Of a stretch of DNA of 64,000 nucleotides, positions 46,159 to 54,906 are shown in pieces. The stretch lies in NCBI GenBank assembly GCA_947468275.1, contig CANIKO010000009.1, positions 62,001 through 126,000 of the forward strand, read 5' to 3'. Below the pieces are notes generated by a model, which saw nothing but the letters and a program-made list of their open reading frames with translations, did not search any database and was not told the DNA's origin. Every line of letters begins with the position of its first letter. Positions within the stretch are counted from its first letter, which is position 1. Both the position numbers and the translations under genes were made by a program. The DNA is from Bacteroidota bacterium (GTDB taxonomy: Bacteria > Bacteroidota > Bacteroidia > NS11-12g > UBA9320).

Positions 46159-46327
46159 ATTTCTTCCTACTTTGCAAACCAGACATAAGTCGTAAATATC
46201 TACAAATCAATAGCTTTTATTTTGCGTTTTTGGATTTTTTAGAGATAAATCTCTTAAATTCACTATTTCGTCTCACAAATATCTCACAAATTTATTTCGT
46301 ATCTTCGCTGTATAAATTTAAAGAATA
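46159..46327. other. Presumed attachment-site region next to the integrase
   Basis: Between the split tRNA and the integrase lie the palindrome AGAGATAAATCTCT (46241-46254) and a direct repeat TCTCACAAAT (46271-46280 and 46282-46291), candidates for integrase arm or regulatory sites. TATCTTCG (46300-46307) is a -7-like box, one base off TAnnTTTG, 21 bp ahead of the integrase start. The role of each is inferred. Confidence 0.45.
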
Positions 46328-47710
46328 TTGAGATATACAGTTAGTTTTGATTGCAAAACACATCATGTTGGTAAAGACGGAATGATCCCTATGCTTTTAA
46401 GGGTTTCTATAAATGGTCAGCATGATTATATAAATCTTGGAAAAAGAATAAAAAGGATTCATTATGATGAAATAAATAAATGTGTTAAAGCTGGGATAAC
46501 GGGATTTGGTACAACCAATGCATTTATAGTTAGGCAAAAAGGCATTATTGATGCTATTGTCGAGGATTTTGAGAGAAAGCAGGAAATAATTACTATTCAC
46601 AGGGTCAAAGAAGTTTATGTATCCCGAACAGGGAAAGAAAAGTCCATAAGCCTATTTGATTTTATTGAACAGACGCTCGACTATGAGAAAAAATTTACCA
46701 AAATCAGTCCGTCTACCTTAAAAGGGTATTTAGCTAAATTAAAACATCTTAAAGATTTTAAATCAAAACTTTCAATTCATGAAGTAGACAAGGTATTACT
46801 GGATAAGTATCAAACGTTTTTGCGTGAGGAATTAAAGCTATCAAAAAATACCATTTATAATGACCTTGTGTTTCTTCGCAAATACACTAAAAAACTATTT
46901 GATCAGGGAAAATTAACAAAATACCCGTTTTCGGACTATACCGTTGGCCAGCCACATCTTTCAGAAGTTCAACATTTAATACCGGATGAAATTAATGAGC
47001 TGCAAAAACTTTATGACAGTAAAAAATTATTGAAAATTGTAAGGAAATCTGAAAGTAAGTATGCCAAATACAAGGAATTTGCTGTAGGACAAAGATACCA
47101 GGAAATTTTGCGCTATTTTTTGGTGGCGTGTTATTGCGGCCTCCGCCATTCAGATATAAAAACCCTAAATAGTAAAGATATTCAGGGTAATTATATCGTT
47201 AAGGAAATGCAGAAAGGCCGCCTGGACAGAAAAAAAACGGTTAGAATACCCTTGAGAAAAAGGATTTCAGCATTGCTTGATTTATCAAATCCCGGCGGAT
47301 TGGTTTTTGACAATCCGGTTATGGAAGATGCACAAACCAATAAATATCTCAAAGCTATTATTCAAGATCATACGAATATTAAGAAGCATATCACATTCCA
47401 TTGTGCAAGGCACACTTTTGCTGTAAGTTCCCTTTTGTTGGGATTACCTATAGAGGTGGTAAGCGATATTTTGGGCCATTCTGAATTAACAACAACCCAA
47501 CGTTATGCCAAGGTGGTAGATGAATTAAGGGATAAACACATGGATAAATGGGATATGTTAATTAAAGAAGAATCAAATAAAAATGAAATTCAAGTAAACT
47601 GTCCTGCTTGCGAAAATACAGTGATGAAATTTGAAAGGAACCTTATTAAGTTGAACAAAATTCCAATAGAGTGCCCGTTTTGTTCAACGAATTTTGTATA
47701 TACGTTATAA
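46328..47710 (+). CDS. Tyrosine recombinase with C-terminal zinc ribbon
   Basis: A 460-aa site-specific recombinase. An N-terminal arm-binding domain (about 1-90) and a SAM-like core-binding domain (about 107-200) precede the catalytic domain with R273 (GLRHSD), H358 and R361 (HCARHTF), H384 (GHSEL) and the nucleophile Y393 (TQRYAKV). An additional tail holds C425xxC428 and C449xxC452, a zinc-ribbon pattern not needed for recombination. The start seems to be TTG. It should cut and join at the tRNA-Arg site beside it. Confidence 0.93.
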   Translation: MRYTVSFDCKTHHVGKDGMIPMLLRVSINGQHDYINLGKRIKRIHYDEINKCVKAGITGFGTTNAFIVRQKGIIDAIVEDFERKQEIITIHRVKEVYVSRTGKEKSISLFDFIEQTLDYEKKFTKISPSTLKGYLAKLKHLKDFKSKLSIHEVDKVLLDKYQTFLREELKLSKNTIYNDLVFLRKYTKKLFDQGKLTKYPFSDYTVGQPHLSEVQHLIPDEINELQKLYDSKKLLKIVRKSESKYAKYKEFAVGQRYQEILRYFLVACYCGLRHSDIKTLNSKDIQGNYIVKEMQKGRLDRKKTVRIPLRKRISALLDLSNPGGLVFDNPVMEDAQTNKYLKAIIQDHTNIKKHITFHCARHTFAVSSLLLGLPIEVVSDILGHSELTTTQRYAKVVDELRDKHMDKWDMLIKEESNKNEIQVNCPACENTVMKFERNLIKLNKIPIECPFCSTNFVYTL

Positions 47711-48000
47711 ATATTGATTTTGTGACATGTATTTCAGGACGAGTCAACGTTGTCTTGTCCTAAGGGGAGTGTCCTGCCGTGATTCTATTTTACGGCAGGG
47801 GGGTGGTTTGCCTTTTTTGATATTCTGCTATCGGAATTATGCCATTTAATATTATAAGACAAGCAGGCTACCGTGATCACATGGTTTTAAAATGGATATA
47901 AAAAGTCTTAGGTTCGTTACAAAACGAGTGTTGATGAAAAATGCCGAAAATGATACATATTTGTTTTCCGGTTACATTAAAACTAACCTAAATTTTTTTA
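47711..48000. other. Gap after the integrase with two hairpins
   Basis: Hairpin 1 pairs AGGACGAG with CTTGTCCT (47736-47761, one G-T pair). Hairpin 2 pairs CTGCCGT with ACGGCAG (47774-47798) and is followed by a G run, then by TTGCCTTTTTTG. These may end integrase transcription or be a structured RNA. The remainder up to 48000 is AT-rich with no gene that I can support. Confidence 0.5.
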
Positions 48001-48050
48001 TAGTAGTTTACTACTATAAAACATAGTAGTTTTCTATCATTTTTAGGAGT
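48001..48050 (+). promoter_or_regulatory. Operator-like block, copy 1, upstream of the regulatory cassette
   Basis: It begins with the palindrome TAGTAGTTTACTACTA (48001-48016), then TATAAAAC, a third TAGTAG half-site in direct orientation (48024-48029) and a TATCATTTTTAGGA tail. It lies 50 bp ahead of the small gene at 48100; a weak -7 box TATACTTG sits at 48078-48085. The near-identical copy at 50609 makes a shared binding site likely. Confidence 0.75.
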
Positions 48051-48099
48051 AATTAAAATTAGACTTTAAAAAACTATTATACTTGCAAACAAAAAACCT

Positions 48100-48408
48100 A
48101 TGTCATATACAGGATACGAAGACCACAGTATTACGCTTCAAGATGCAGCAGATCTAACTTCTAATTACAGAACCTCTCACCCAGGCGCAATTAAAGGATT
48201 TTATTACAGTAAACAGGCAATCACAGCAATTTTAAACCAAACGGATTGCGTTGGTATCAGAATTTATTATGGAGAGGACGATCTGGGTGTATCAAAACTC
48301 GTTATTGCCGGGGTAAAAGCGGATGAAGATGATATGGAAACAGGATTATTAGCAGAATTTGGTAATCCTTGCCCTCCTCACGGTAGTGCAAATTCTTTGA
48401 ATAGCTAA
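48100..48408 (+). CDS. Small conserved protein with a CPP motif
   Basis: A 102-aa protein of a family I know only as unnamed Bacteroidota proteins. The pattern is an N-terminal ITLQDAADLTSNYR helix, GFYYSK, a cysteine-containing core NQTDCVGIRIYYGED, then LVIAGVKADEDDM and a C-terminal GNPCPPHG motif. No signal peptide or membrane segment is present. The ending and the cysteines invite metal binding or export, but this is unproved. It heads the regulatory cassette: the next gene starts one base after its stop (GTG at 48410). Confidence 0.75.
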   Translation: MSYTGYEDHSITLQDAADLTSNYRTSHPGAIKGFYYSKQAITAILNQTDCVGIRIYYGEDDLGVSKLVIAGVKADEDDMETGLLAEFGNPCPPHGSANSLNS

Positions 48409-48409
48409 T

Positions 48410-49033
48410 GTGTTAATTAAATTATGCAGCCTTTCTATTATTATACCAATTATTATTGGTATAATTTATTGGGGTAACCTCAATAAACTGCAAAAATATT
48501 TCTTTTGGTTTATTGGGTTTTCTGTAATAATTGAAGGGTTATCTTTTTACACAAAAATTAAGGACATTGATAATCATGGATTATTCAAATTTTTCCTGAT
48601 TTGTGATTTATTATTCTTCACTTGGTTTTTCAATAAATCTTCTCCCTTCAAAAATTGGTTAAAAATACTTACCGGTTTATTGATAACCTATATCATTATC
48701 TGGGAAATTACAATTAGGTATTTTAAACCAATCGCTCAGGTTGAAAGCCTTTTTTATATCTTAATCTTTTTATTCTTTGTAGTACAAAGCCGACAAGTAA
48801 TTCTTGGTTTGTTTAATAATTTTGAAATAGACCTTTTCAAAAATTACCTGTTTTGGATTGCTTCTGCAAGGCTGATATATTACTTATTCATATTATTTAT
48901 CTATGTTTATCCAATTTTACTGAGCGATAGTTTTAATATTAAGTTGTTTGCTGTGGCGTTTACTATAATTAATACGACGGCAAATATTATTTGTAATGTT
49001 ATGTATGGAATGAGTTTTTATGAAAGAAAGTAA
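48410..49033 (+). CDS. Multi-pass membrane protein of the sensor cassette
   Basis: A 207-aa protein with about six or seven predicted transmembrane helices and few polar loops; I do not recognise a named family. The start is GTG, because the nearby ATG at 48408 is out of frame and stops at once. Its 3' end overlaps the kinase gene by 14 bp. The kinase has only one membrane helix and no sensor domain, so this protein may supply the signal input. That is inference from the operon only. Confidence 0.75.
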   Translation: MLIKLCSLSIIIPIIIGIIYWGNLNKLQKYFFWFIGFSVIIEGLSFYTKIKDIDNHGLFKFFLICDLLFFTWFFNKSSPFKNWLKILTGLLITYIIIWEITIRYFKPIAQVESLFYILIFLFFVVQSRQVILGLFNNFEIDLFKNYLFWIASARLIYYLFILFIYVYPILLSDSFNIKLFAVAFTIINTTANIICNVMYGMSFYERK

Positions 49034-49760
49034 CGAACTAACCATTGAACTAATTATAGTATTTTCCTGTTTTTTACTGGTAATGGGTTCATCGTTTTTT
49101 TTGTTATTTAGTAAGTATCATAAAAGCCTGAAATTAAAACAGAAGGAAGCATTAAATAATTTGATAGTTGGTCAGGATAATGAAAGGGAAAGAATATCAC
49201 GTGATTTACATGATGAAATGAAACCAGATTTGGCCTCCCTTATTCATAAAATAGATGAAATAAATTCAAAGGAGCCAAACATTTTAGAAGTAAAGAAACA
49301 AGCTAAGCTTACAATAAAAAAGATTATTCAGGATATCCGGCGGATATCTCATGATCTTGCACCACTTATACTAACTAAGTTTGGATTGTCCAATTCTATA
49401 CAGGAACTTATAGATACTTACAAAGGAAAAATTAAAATTGAATTCACTTCAAATTGCGAAGGCAAAGTGTTTAATGATAAAACAGAAGCTCATCTCTATA
49501 AAATCATAAAAGAACTTATTTCTAACACCAAAACACATAGCCAAGCCAATTTGATAAGCATAGTTTTATTGTATAATTTTCAAAAACATGAACTGGAACT
49601 TGCTTATAGCGATAATGGTATTGGTTTTAAAAAAAAGGATCAAAAAACATCAGGAATTGGCCTGAAAAATATTGTAACCCGGGTTGGATTAATGAATGGA
49701 ACTATTAAAATAGACGGAAACAAAGGGTTTAAAGCGAAAATAGCAGTAAATACAGATTAA
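49020..49760 (+). CDS. Histidine kinase, HisKA_3 type
   Basis: A 246-aa sensor kinase. One transmembrane helix (about 9-30) is followed by a HisKA_3 dimerisation domain with the phosphorylated H64 in ERISRDLHDEM, then an HATPase_c domain with the N box ELISNTKTHSQA and the G1 box SDNGIGF and GIGLKNI. The lack of any periplasmic sensor domain means input probably comes through a partner such as the overlapping membrane protein. It pairs with the regulator 11 bp downstream. Confidence 0.92.
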   Translation: MKESNELTIELIIVFSCFLLVMGSSFFLLFSKYHKSLKLKQKEALNNLIVGQDNERERISRDLHDEMKPDLASLIHKIDEINSKEPNILEVKKQAKLTIKKIIQDIRRISHDLAPLILTKFGLSNSIQELIDTYKGKIKIEFTSNCEGKVFNDKTEAHLYKIIKELISNTKTHSQANLISIVLLYNFQKHELELAYSDNGIGFKKKDQKTSGIGLKNIVTRVGLMNGTIKIDGNKGFKAKIAVNTD

Positions 49761-49771
49761 AATATTCATCT

Positions 49772-50428
49772 ATGAATGATACTATAAATGCTTTAGTTGT
49801 CGAGGATCATCCTATTTATAGAAAAGGGATAGTCAAAATTATTTCAGGCTTAAAATTTGTAAAAACCTGCGATGAAGCTGAAAATGGGCAAATAGCTGTT
49901 GATGCATTTAAAAAGTTAAGATATGATGTTGTTTTTCTGGATATCTCAATGCCTGTAATGGATGGTTTAACTGTTGCCCGAATACTGAAAGAAAAATATC
50001 CAAAGACAATAATTATTGTTCTTACGTTTATTGACTCCAAAAAACAAATTATTGAAATATTGGAAATGGGTGTAAATGGATATTTATTAAAAAGTGCCGA
50101 AGAAGATGAGATTATTAAAGCATTAAATATAATTGCTGAGGGAAGACAATATTTTACGGATGAAGTATATAAAATATGGGCAGACCATTGCGTAAACAAA
50201 TCGTCTTTATTAAACTCAGTAAATAAAGAGCCTAGATTAAGTAAACGTGAAATAGAAATCGTCCGGCTATTGTGTGAGCAACATACGGCCAATGATATAG
50301 CCAATTATCTTTGTGTATCTAATTCCACGGTTAATAACCATCGTAGCCATATCATGCAGAAAATCGGGGTTGATAATACCGTTGGCGTGGTATTATATGC
50401 CATTGAACACGGGATTTTCGTTATATAG
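49772..50428 (+). CDS. NarL/LuxR-type response regulator
   Basis: A 218-aa transcription factor. The receiver domain (1-120) has acidic pocket E11-D12, phosphoacceptor D57 (FLDISMPVMDG), a conserved T (about 86) and K (about 108). The LuxR-type HTH covers about 155-218 (LSKREIEIVRLLCEQHTANDIAN). NarL-type regulators bind as dimers to inverted repeats, so the two TAGTAG palindrome blocks nearby are natural candidates for its sites. Confidence 0.93.
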   Translation: MNDTINALVVEDHPIYRKGIVKIISGLKFVKTCDEAENGQIAVDAFKKLRYDVVFLDISMPVMDGLTVARILKEKYPKTIIIVLTFIDSKKQIIEILEMGVNGYLLKSAEEDEIIKALNIIAEGRQYFTDEVYKIWADHCVNKSSLLNSVNKEPRLSKREIEIVRLLCEQHTANDIANYLCVSNSTVNNHRSHIMQKIGVDNTVGVVLYAIEHGIFVI

Positions 50429-50608
50429 AATTATTTTCGTTCCATTTGAAAAATAAAGAGGGTGTAAACCTGATTTATTAATTCATTAAATCAGCCAAAA
50501 ATCTCTCCTAAAAGCATTCTTAATGTTCTTGAATTTGTGGGTATTTCAATTTAACATTCACGATTTGTCATCTTATTATCATCGAAATAATATTTTGATT
50601 AAAAAACA
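50429..50608. other. Gap between the regulator gene and the second operator
   Basis: AT-rich, with no gene and no strong hairpin that I can support. It likely holds the end of the regulator transcript. Confidence 0.5.
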
Positions 50609-50658
50609 TAGTAGTTTACTACTATAAAACGTAGTAGTTTTATATCATTTTTAGGAAC
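50609..50658 (+). promoter_or_regulatory. Operator-like block, copy 2, upstream of the large operon
   Basis: The same 50-bp block as at 48001, with the palindrome TAGTAGTTTACTACTA intact (50609-50624) and only about three differences (positions 23, 34 and the final bases). It is 147 bp ahead of the first gene of the large operon. Such conservation in otherwise unrelated AT-rich gaps implies a functional site. Confidence 0.8.
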
Positions 50659-50804
50659 GGTTGAAATATATCATTTTCTTTTCCTCACTTTTGATAGAAA
50701 ATTAGGCTTTATGAATAGACTATTTTTTATAGAATAAATTATTTGTAATTGGAGTTATATAGAATAAACAAAGAAACTTTATAATGATTTAAATAAATTT
50801 TATA

Positions 50805-52793
50805 ATGAGTGATTTTTATTTTTATACTGAACCCGAACTATTGAGCAGTCAGAATTCTGTCTTCGGGTCAGATAGTCTTTCTCCGAATGATATATATTCA
50901 TTAAACAACCTTTTTTCTGCCTCTTCCAACCCTAAAGCATTTGCCATTACTTCCGGTACTATTTTATTACAGGAGGTTGCGGGCAATAGCAATTTAGTTA
51001 ATATCATTCTAAAACCATCCGTTCAACCAGATTTGGATTTACCCAAAATTGCATTCATAATTTATAAGGGAATACTAAAATCTGAACTTATAAGTGGAAA
51101 TGAGGTTGCGGTAGCCACAAAAAATGATCTGACGGCTAGTATATGGGCATCGCAAACGCTTATTAATACTGCCGCAGCAACCCCTAATCTAATTCCATCC
51201 TCAAATTGTTTCGGTATAGGGTTTACAGCAAGTGCATCTTCACCATTTACAACTGCAAATACTGATAATTTAGACAAAGCTTTTTTTACTGATGATACTT
51301 CTTATCAATTACCTAAAGTAAATGCTGGTTGGACAATAGGTAAATTTGATAGTACAAAATTCGGAATATTGATTGCATTTGAGCAATACCATAATACTCA
51401 TACATTTGCTTTAGCCAGGGAATTAGATTCAAAAATTTCAATATCCCCTTTATCAAGTCCAACTCAAGCTGAAAAGTTTGAATATTACCATAAAAAAGAA
51501 ACAGTTCTATCGTACATGGATGATGCTGCATTTTTTGGATCATTTTATACTTCTCAATTACAGGTCTTTATTGATGACGAATTTTCTCCATTGGAAGGTA
51601 ATGATATTTATGACGATGTTTTAGATAAATATACGAATAAAAATAAGGTTTATCTGGATATAAGAAATGAGCATGGCTATTCCATTGATTATTATGAAAA
51701 TTATAGAACAGGCTCCGCCAGAGAGATTAAAGCTTTGTTTGCAGAAACAGGCTCACTTACAACATTGAATTATTACACGAATGATTGGCCAATTCTGACA
51801 ATAAGTGCTTTTGCGTCTGGAAACACAACTACCAAAAACTACATTAGGTTTCAAATTCCAGAAAAGGATAATCCAAAACCTTTGGTATTTTATAGTAGAG
51901 CATTTAAAAAGGGAAGCAAATTTCAAAGGCTAAAAAATGCAAAAAAATTCTTTGAACCTGCAATTAGCGGTGGTTATTGCGAAGAAATCTCATTAATTAC
52001 TCCTAATAATAACGGTGGATCAGGAACCACACCTATTGCATCATATTATCAAATTAAATATTTAAGACAGCTACCTACCCCAACATCTAATTTAGGACAA
52101 TTAACTATTCCTATGGAACATTATCTTGATCAGTTATTTGCCCCATTTGATATGGTAATTCCATTTTCCATAAGCAGCCAGGTTCGAACAAAGATTTATT
52201 ATGAGGATAAATATATTGACCGACAAGAAGATTATGATACTGATTACACTGCTAATGTTGGTATTGCCGAAGACGCTAACAATATAACATTATTTGCCTA
52301 TCCATCGTTTTATAGAAACAAAACCCGAGAAACAGAGTATGATAAACTATCATTATCAAGTTTGGAGGACAGCACCGAAACTGAATTCTTAAAAATATTG
52401 GCTTCTCAATATAAAAACATTAACGTTTCAATTGGGAATACAACAATTGGGGCTGCAAATTATCCCTATTATAAATTTGAAAGTAATGAAATCAACGAGG
52501 AAAGTGAGGATGAAAGTACTGATGTTTTTAATCAAGTCTATTTTGAAAACGTAGCACTTATTTCATTAAGTAAAACAGAGTGGGCATCAATACAGACACT
52601 TAAATCAACAAATTTCACGCTAAATTACAGAGTTTATCTTGGTGTATCAATTGTTGCACAAGGATTTGACGACTTTAATAATCCCTACACGCAGTTTGAG
52701 CTTGTTCTTAGAGGGCTTGAAGAAGTAAGTGGAAATTTGCAAAAAAAGGAAACAGCAACAGGCATAAATATTAATACTTATGGTATATACTAG
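50805..52793 (+). CDS. Large unnamed protein, first gene of the operon
   Basis: A 662-aa protein I do not recognise. It has no signal peptide and no membrane segment. The sequence is beta-rich and acidic, with a distinctive VYLDIRNEHGYSIDYYENY stretch near residue 281, a PMEHYLDQLFAPFDMVIPF stretch near 440, and a Glu/Ser-rich piece NEESEDESTD near 565. It starts at ATG 50805 and its end overlaps the next gene by 14 bp. A structural or scaffold role is possible but not shown. Confidence 0.8.
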   Translation: MSDFYFYTEPELLSSQNSVFGSDSLSPNDIYSLNNLFSASSNPKAFAITSGTILLQEVAGNSNLVNIILKPSVQPDLDLPKIAFIIYKGILKSELISGNEVAVATKNDLTASIWASQTLINTAAATPNLIPSSNCFGIGFTASASSPFTTANTDNLDKAFFTDDTSYQLPKVNAGWTIGKFDSTKFGILIAFEQYHNTHTFALARELDSKISISPLSSPTQAEKFEYYHKKETVLSYMDDAAFFGSFYTSQLQVFIDDEFSPLEGNDIYDDVLDKYTNKNKVYLDIRNEHGYSIDYYENYRTGSAREIKALFAETGSLTTLNYYTNDWPILTISAFASGNTTTKNYIRFQIPEKDNPKPLVFYSRAFKKGSKFQRLKNAKKFFEPAISGGYCEEISLITPNNNGGSGTTPIASYYQIKYLRQLPTPTSNLGQLTIPMEHYLDQLFAPFDMVIPFSISSQVRTKIYYEDKYIDRQEDYDTDYTANVGIAEDANNITLFAYPSFYRNKTRETEYDKLSLSSLEDSTETEFLKILASQYKNINVSIGNTTIGAANYPYYKFESNEINEESEDESTDVFNQVYFENVALISLSKTEWASIQTLKSTNFTLNYRVYLGVSIVAQGFDDFNNPYTQFELVLRGLEEVSGNLQKKETATGININTYGIY

Positions 52794-54906
52794 TCAATCC
52801 TCAACATCAAGTTCGAGTATTTCAACCACGACAGCGTACTTGAATTTAAACATAAATACCAATTTAATAGGGACTATTATAAATAGTACAATTACTGACC
52901 TAATTAAAGATACCCTAGATGATGTAAAAACGACTATTGATGCCTTAATTATTTCTAAGCCAGGCTCCAAGAGCGGTCTTATTAGGGCTAAGTCCAAAGT
53001 GGCTGAATTAGCTGGATTTTATAGTAGTAGTAATACTTTATCATGGGATGCTACTAAAGTTGAACTTGATAAATTAACTTTTTATGTTATGTTTAGACTT
53101 CCATATAAAGATAGTGGTTTAAACACTAAATATACTAATCCTTTAGGTGTTTCAGGCACATCATGGTCAGTAATGGGAAATAATATTAGAGGTGCTTCGG
53201 GGTCTGGACTGAAAAAATTAAATCAGGCAGGTGAACAAGTAAATTCAAGTGGAGTTCATTGTGACAATGCTGGTAATGATATATCTTCATATTCCGGACA
53301 AAACGCTTTTGATTATTATATAATTAATAACAGAAATGAACCTGAAACTAAGGTTTGGAAAGACTTACATTATGGTTCCGCAGAATTGAATCAACAGGCG
53401 GTTATTAAAGCAAAGCCGATTTACTATTTAATTACTATTCTAACTGAAAATAATCCTGGTAATTATAAACGTGCGATACATTTTCCTAATAATTTGGTTG
53501 GTGATTTTGATATGGACAATAAGCCTAATAACATTAATGATTTACCAAAGCCAGTATATAAAAAAAGACGAATAAAATTAATTGATGGAGAAAACCAAAT
53601 TGTTCAACCGTTGACAGGTAGTACCTTTAGTATTATTTCTAATAAAAAAACTGTTGTCGAAACTCTGGGAAGTACTCCAAGGACATTAAATGTAAAACTC
53701 TATTATAGTGGATATGAAGATATAAACTTAGAAAGATTTGAACTTGAGAATCTTAAAATTGAAAGAGGAGTTGAAAATGGACAACCAGCTGTTTTTGCAA
53801 CATATTATAGTCCTTTTCCCGGTAAACTTAGAATGTTTGAAAAAATTGCAACTCCTAATCTTTCCGGACTGACTTTTGGATTTGGATTTGATATTGGTGC
53901 AAGTCAACCAAATGGGTATTTTTACGAAATAGAATTGGATATTTTAAAATTAAACAATGTAACAGGTGATTTTAAGCTTCATTATGGAAGTAGTCTTTCA
54001 GATTCAATTTCATTTAATTCGAGTAATGAAGAATTAAAAACAAAAATATTGAGCCTTTTGGAACTTAAAGAAATATCTAATTATAAAATTATTGCTATTA
54101 GTGCAATCACTAATAGCGGTGTATCCAACTATACTGCAGGATGGAGAGTTAAAATACAAAGACGATTTGTACCTCCTCCAGGTTATATAAACCAACCAAA
54201 TTCAAAGTCCAAGCCAAAAATCCATAGGGTATTCAGAGTCTATGAGCACAATATATTCTATTATCCTCATGATGGTGATTTTGCCCAAAATAAAATTAAA
54301 ATCTTACCTGAAAAAGAATGGGATAGATGGAAAGTCAGAAGTAAAGCTGTAACAATTTATAATAAATTTGAAACTAAAATAAACAAAATTTTTGGTCCTG
54401 ATCCTGCAGCTCCAAATGATCCGCTTGATTGGTTGAAACCAAGTAGACATCACATCGGATTTAGTAAAAGTGATTTTATTAAAGATATTAGGTATGCGTT
54501 CGGAATACAAGCCGGACCTGCTGCAACATTATTTTATAATATTAATGATAGGCTTATGTTATTTCAAATGCCGGATTTTAATACTAATTATCCTAATTAT
54601 TATACCCATATATTTTCTGTTGATTATTTTCAGAAAGCAAAAGAATCTATTGACGCTTCCCTGCACGATAGAATGAATCTTGCTGAAAAGTTTGTAATGG
54701 TAATGATTCAATATCAAGGCCCTATGACAAAAGGTAAACGAAAAGCATTGGCTCTTGAAAGCGCAATTAGAACAAAAAGTGTAAATAAACTGATCGAAGT
54801 TGCAACCAACTATGCAACTAACAGTTCAAATGTATGGCGGTTAAAATCAATTCAATATTATATAAATCTTTTTTTACCAATATGTTATCGAGGGGTAAAT
54901 TTCTAA
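52780..54906 (+). CDS. Large unnamed protein, second gene of the operon
   Basis: A 708-aa protein I do not recognise. No signal peptide is present; the N-terminus is Ser/Thr-rich (SSTSSSSISTTT). Residues 40-260 have mixed helices and strands with HCDNAGNDISSY, the middle is beta-rich, and 470-690 is basic with KIHRVFRVYEHNIFYYPHDGD and a helical MVMIQYQGPMTKGKRKA stretch. Translational coupling is likely: it overlaps the preceding gene by 14 bp and the next by about 25 bp. Confidence 0.8.
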   Translation: MVYTSQSSTSSSSISTTTAYLNLNINTNLIGTIINSTITDLIKDTLDDVKTTIDALIISKPGSKSGLIRAKSKVAELAGFYSSSNTLSWDATKVELDKLTFYVMFRLPYKDSGLNTKYTNPLGVSGTSWSVMGNNIRGASGSGLKKLNQAGEQVNSSGVHCDNAGNDISSYSGQNAFDYYIINNRNEPETKVWKDLHYGSAELNQQAVIKAKPIYYLITILTENNPGNYKRAIHFPNNLVGDFDMDNKPNNINDLPKPVYKKRRIKLIDGENQIVQPLTGSTFSIISNKKTVVETLGSTPRTLNVKLYYSGYEDINLERFELENLKIERGVENGQPAVFATYYSPFPGKLRMFEKIATPNLSGLTFGFGFDIGASQPNGYFYEIELDILKLNNVTGDFKLHYGSSLSDSISFNSSNEELKTKILSLLELKEISNYKIIAISAITNSGVSNYTAGWRVKIQRRFVPPPGYINQPNSKSKPKIHRVFRVYEHNIFYYPHDGDFAQNKIKILPEKEWDRWKVRSKAVTIYNKFETKINKIFGPDPAAPNDPLDWLKPSRHHIGFSKSDFIKDIRYAFGIQAGPAATLFYNINDRLMLFQMPDFNTNYPNYYTHIFSVDYFQKAKESIDASLHDRMNLAEKFVMVMIQYQGPMTKGKRKALALESAIRTKSVNKLIEVATNYATNSSNVWRLKSIQYYINLFLPICYRGVNF

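Noticed and set aside
49816-50304. A 162-aa frame antisense to the response regulator
   Set aside because: It lies wholly inside a gene with intact receiver and HTH domains and shows no family pattern of its own.
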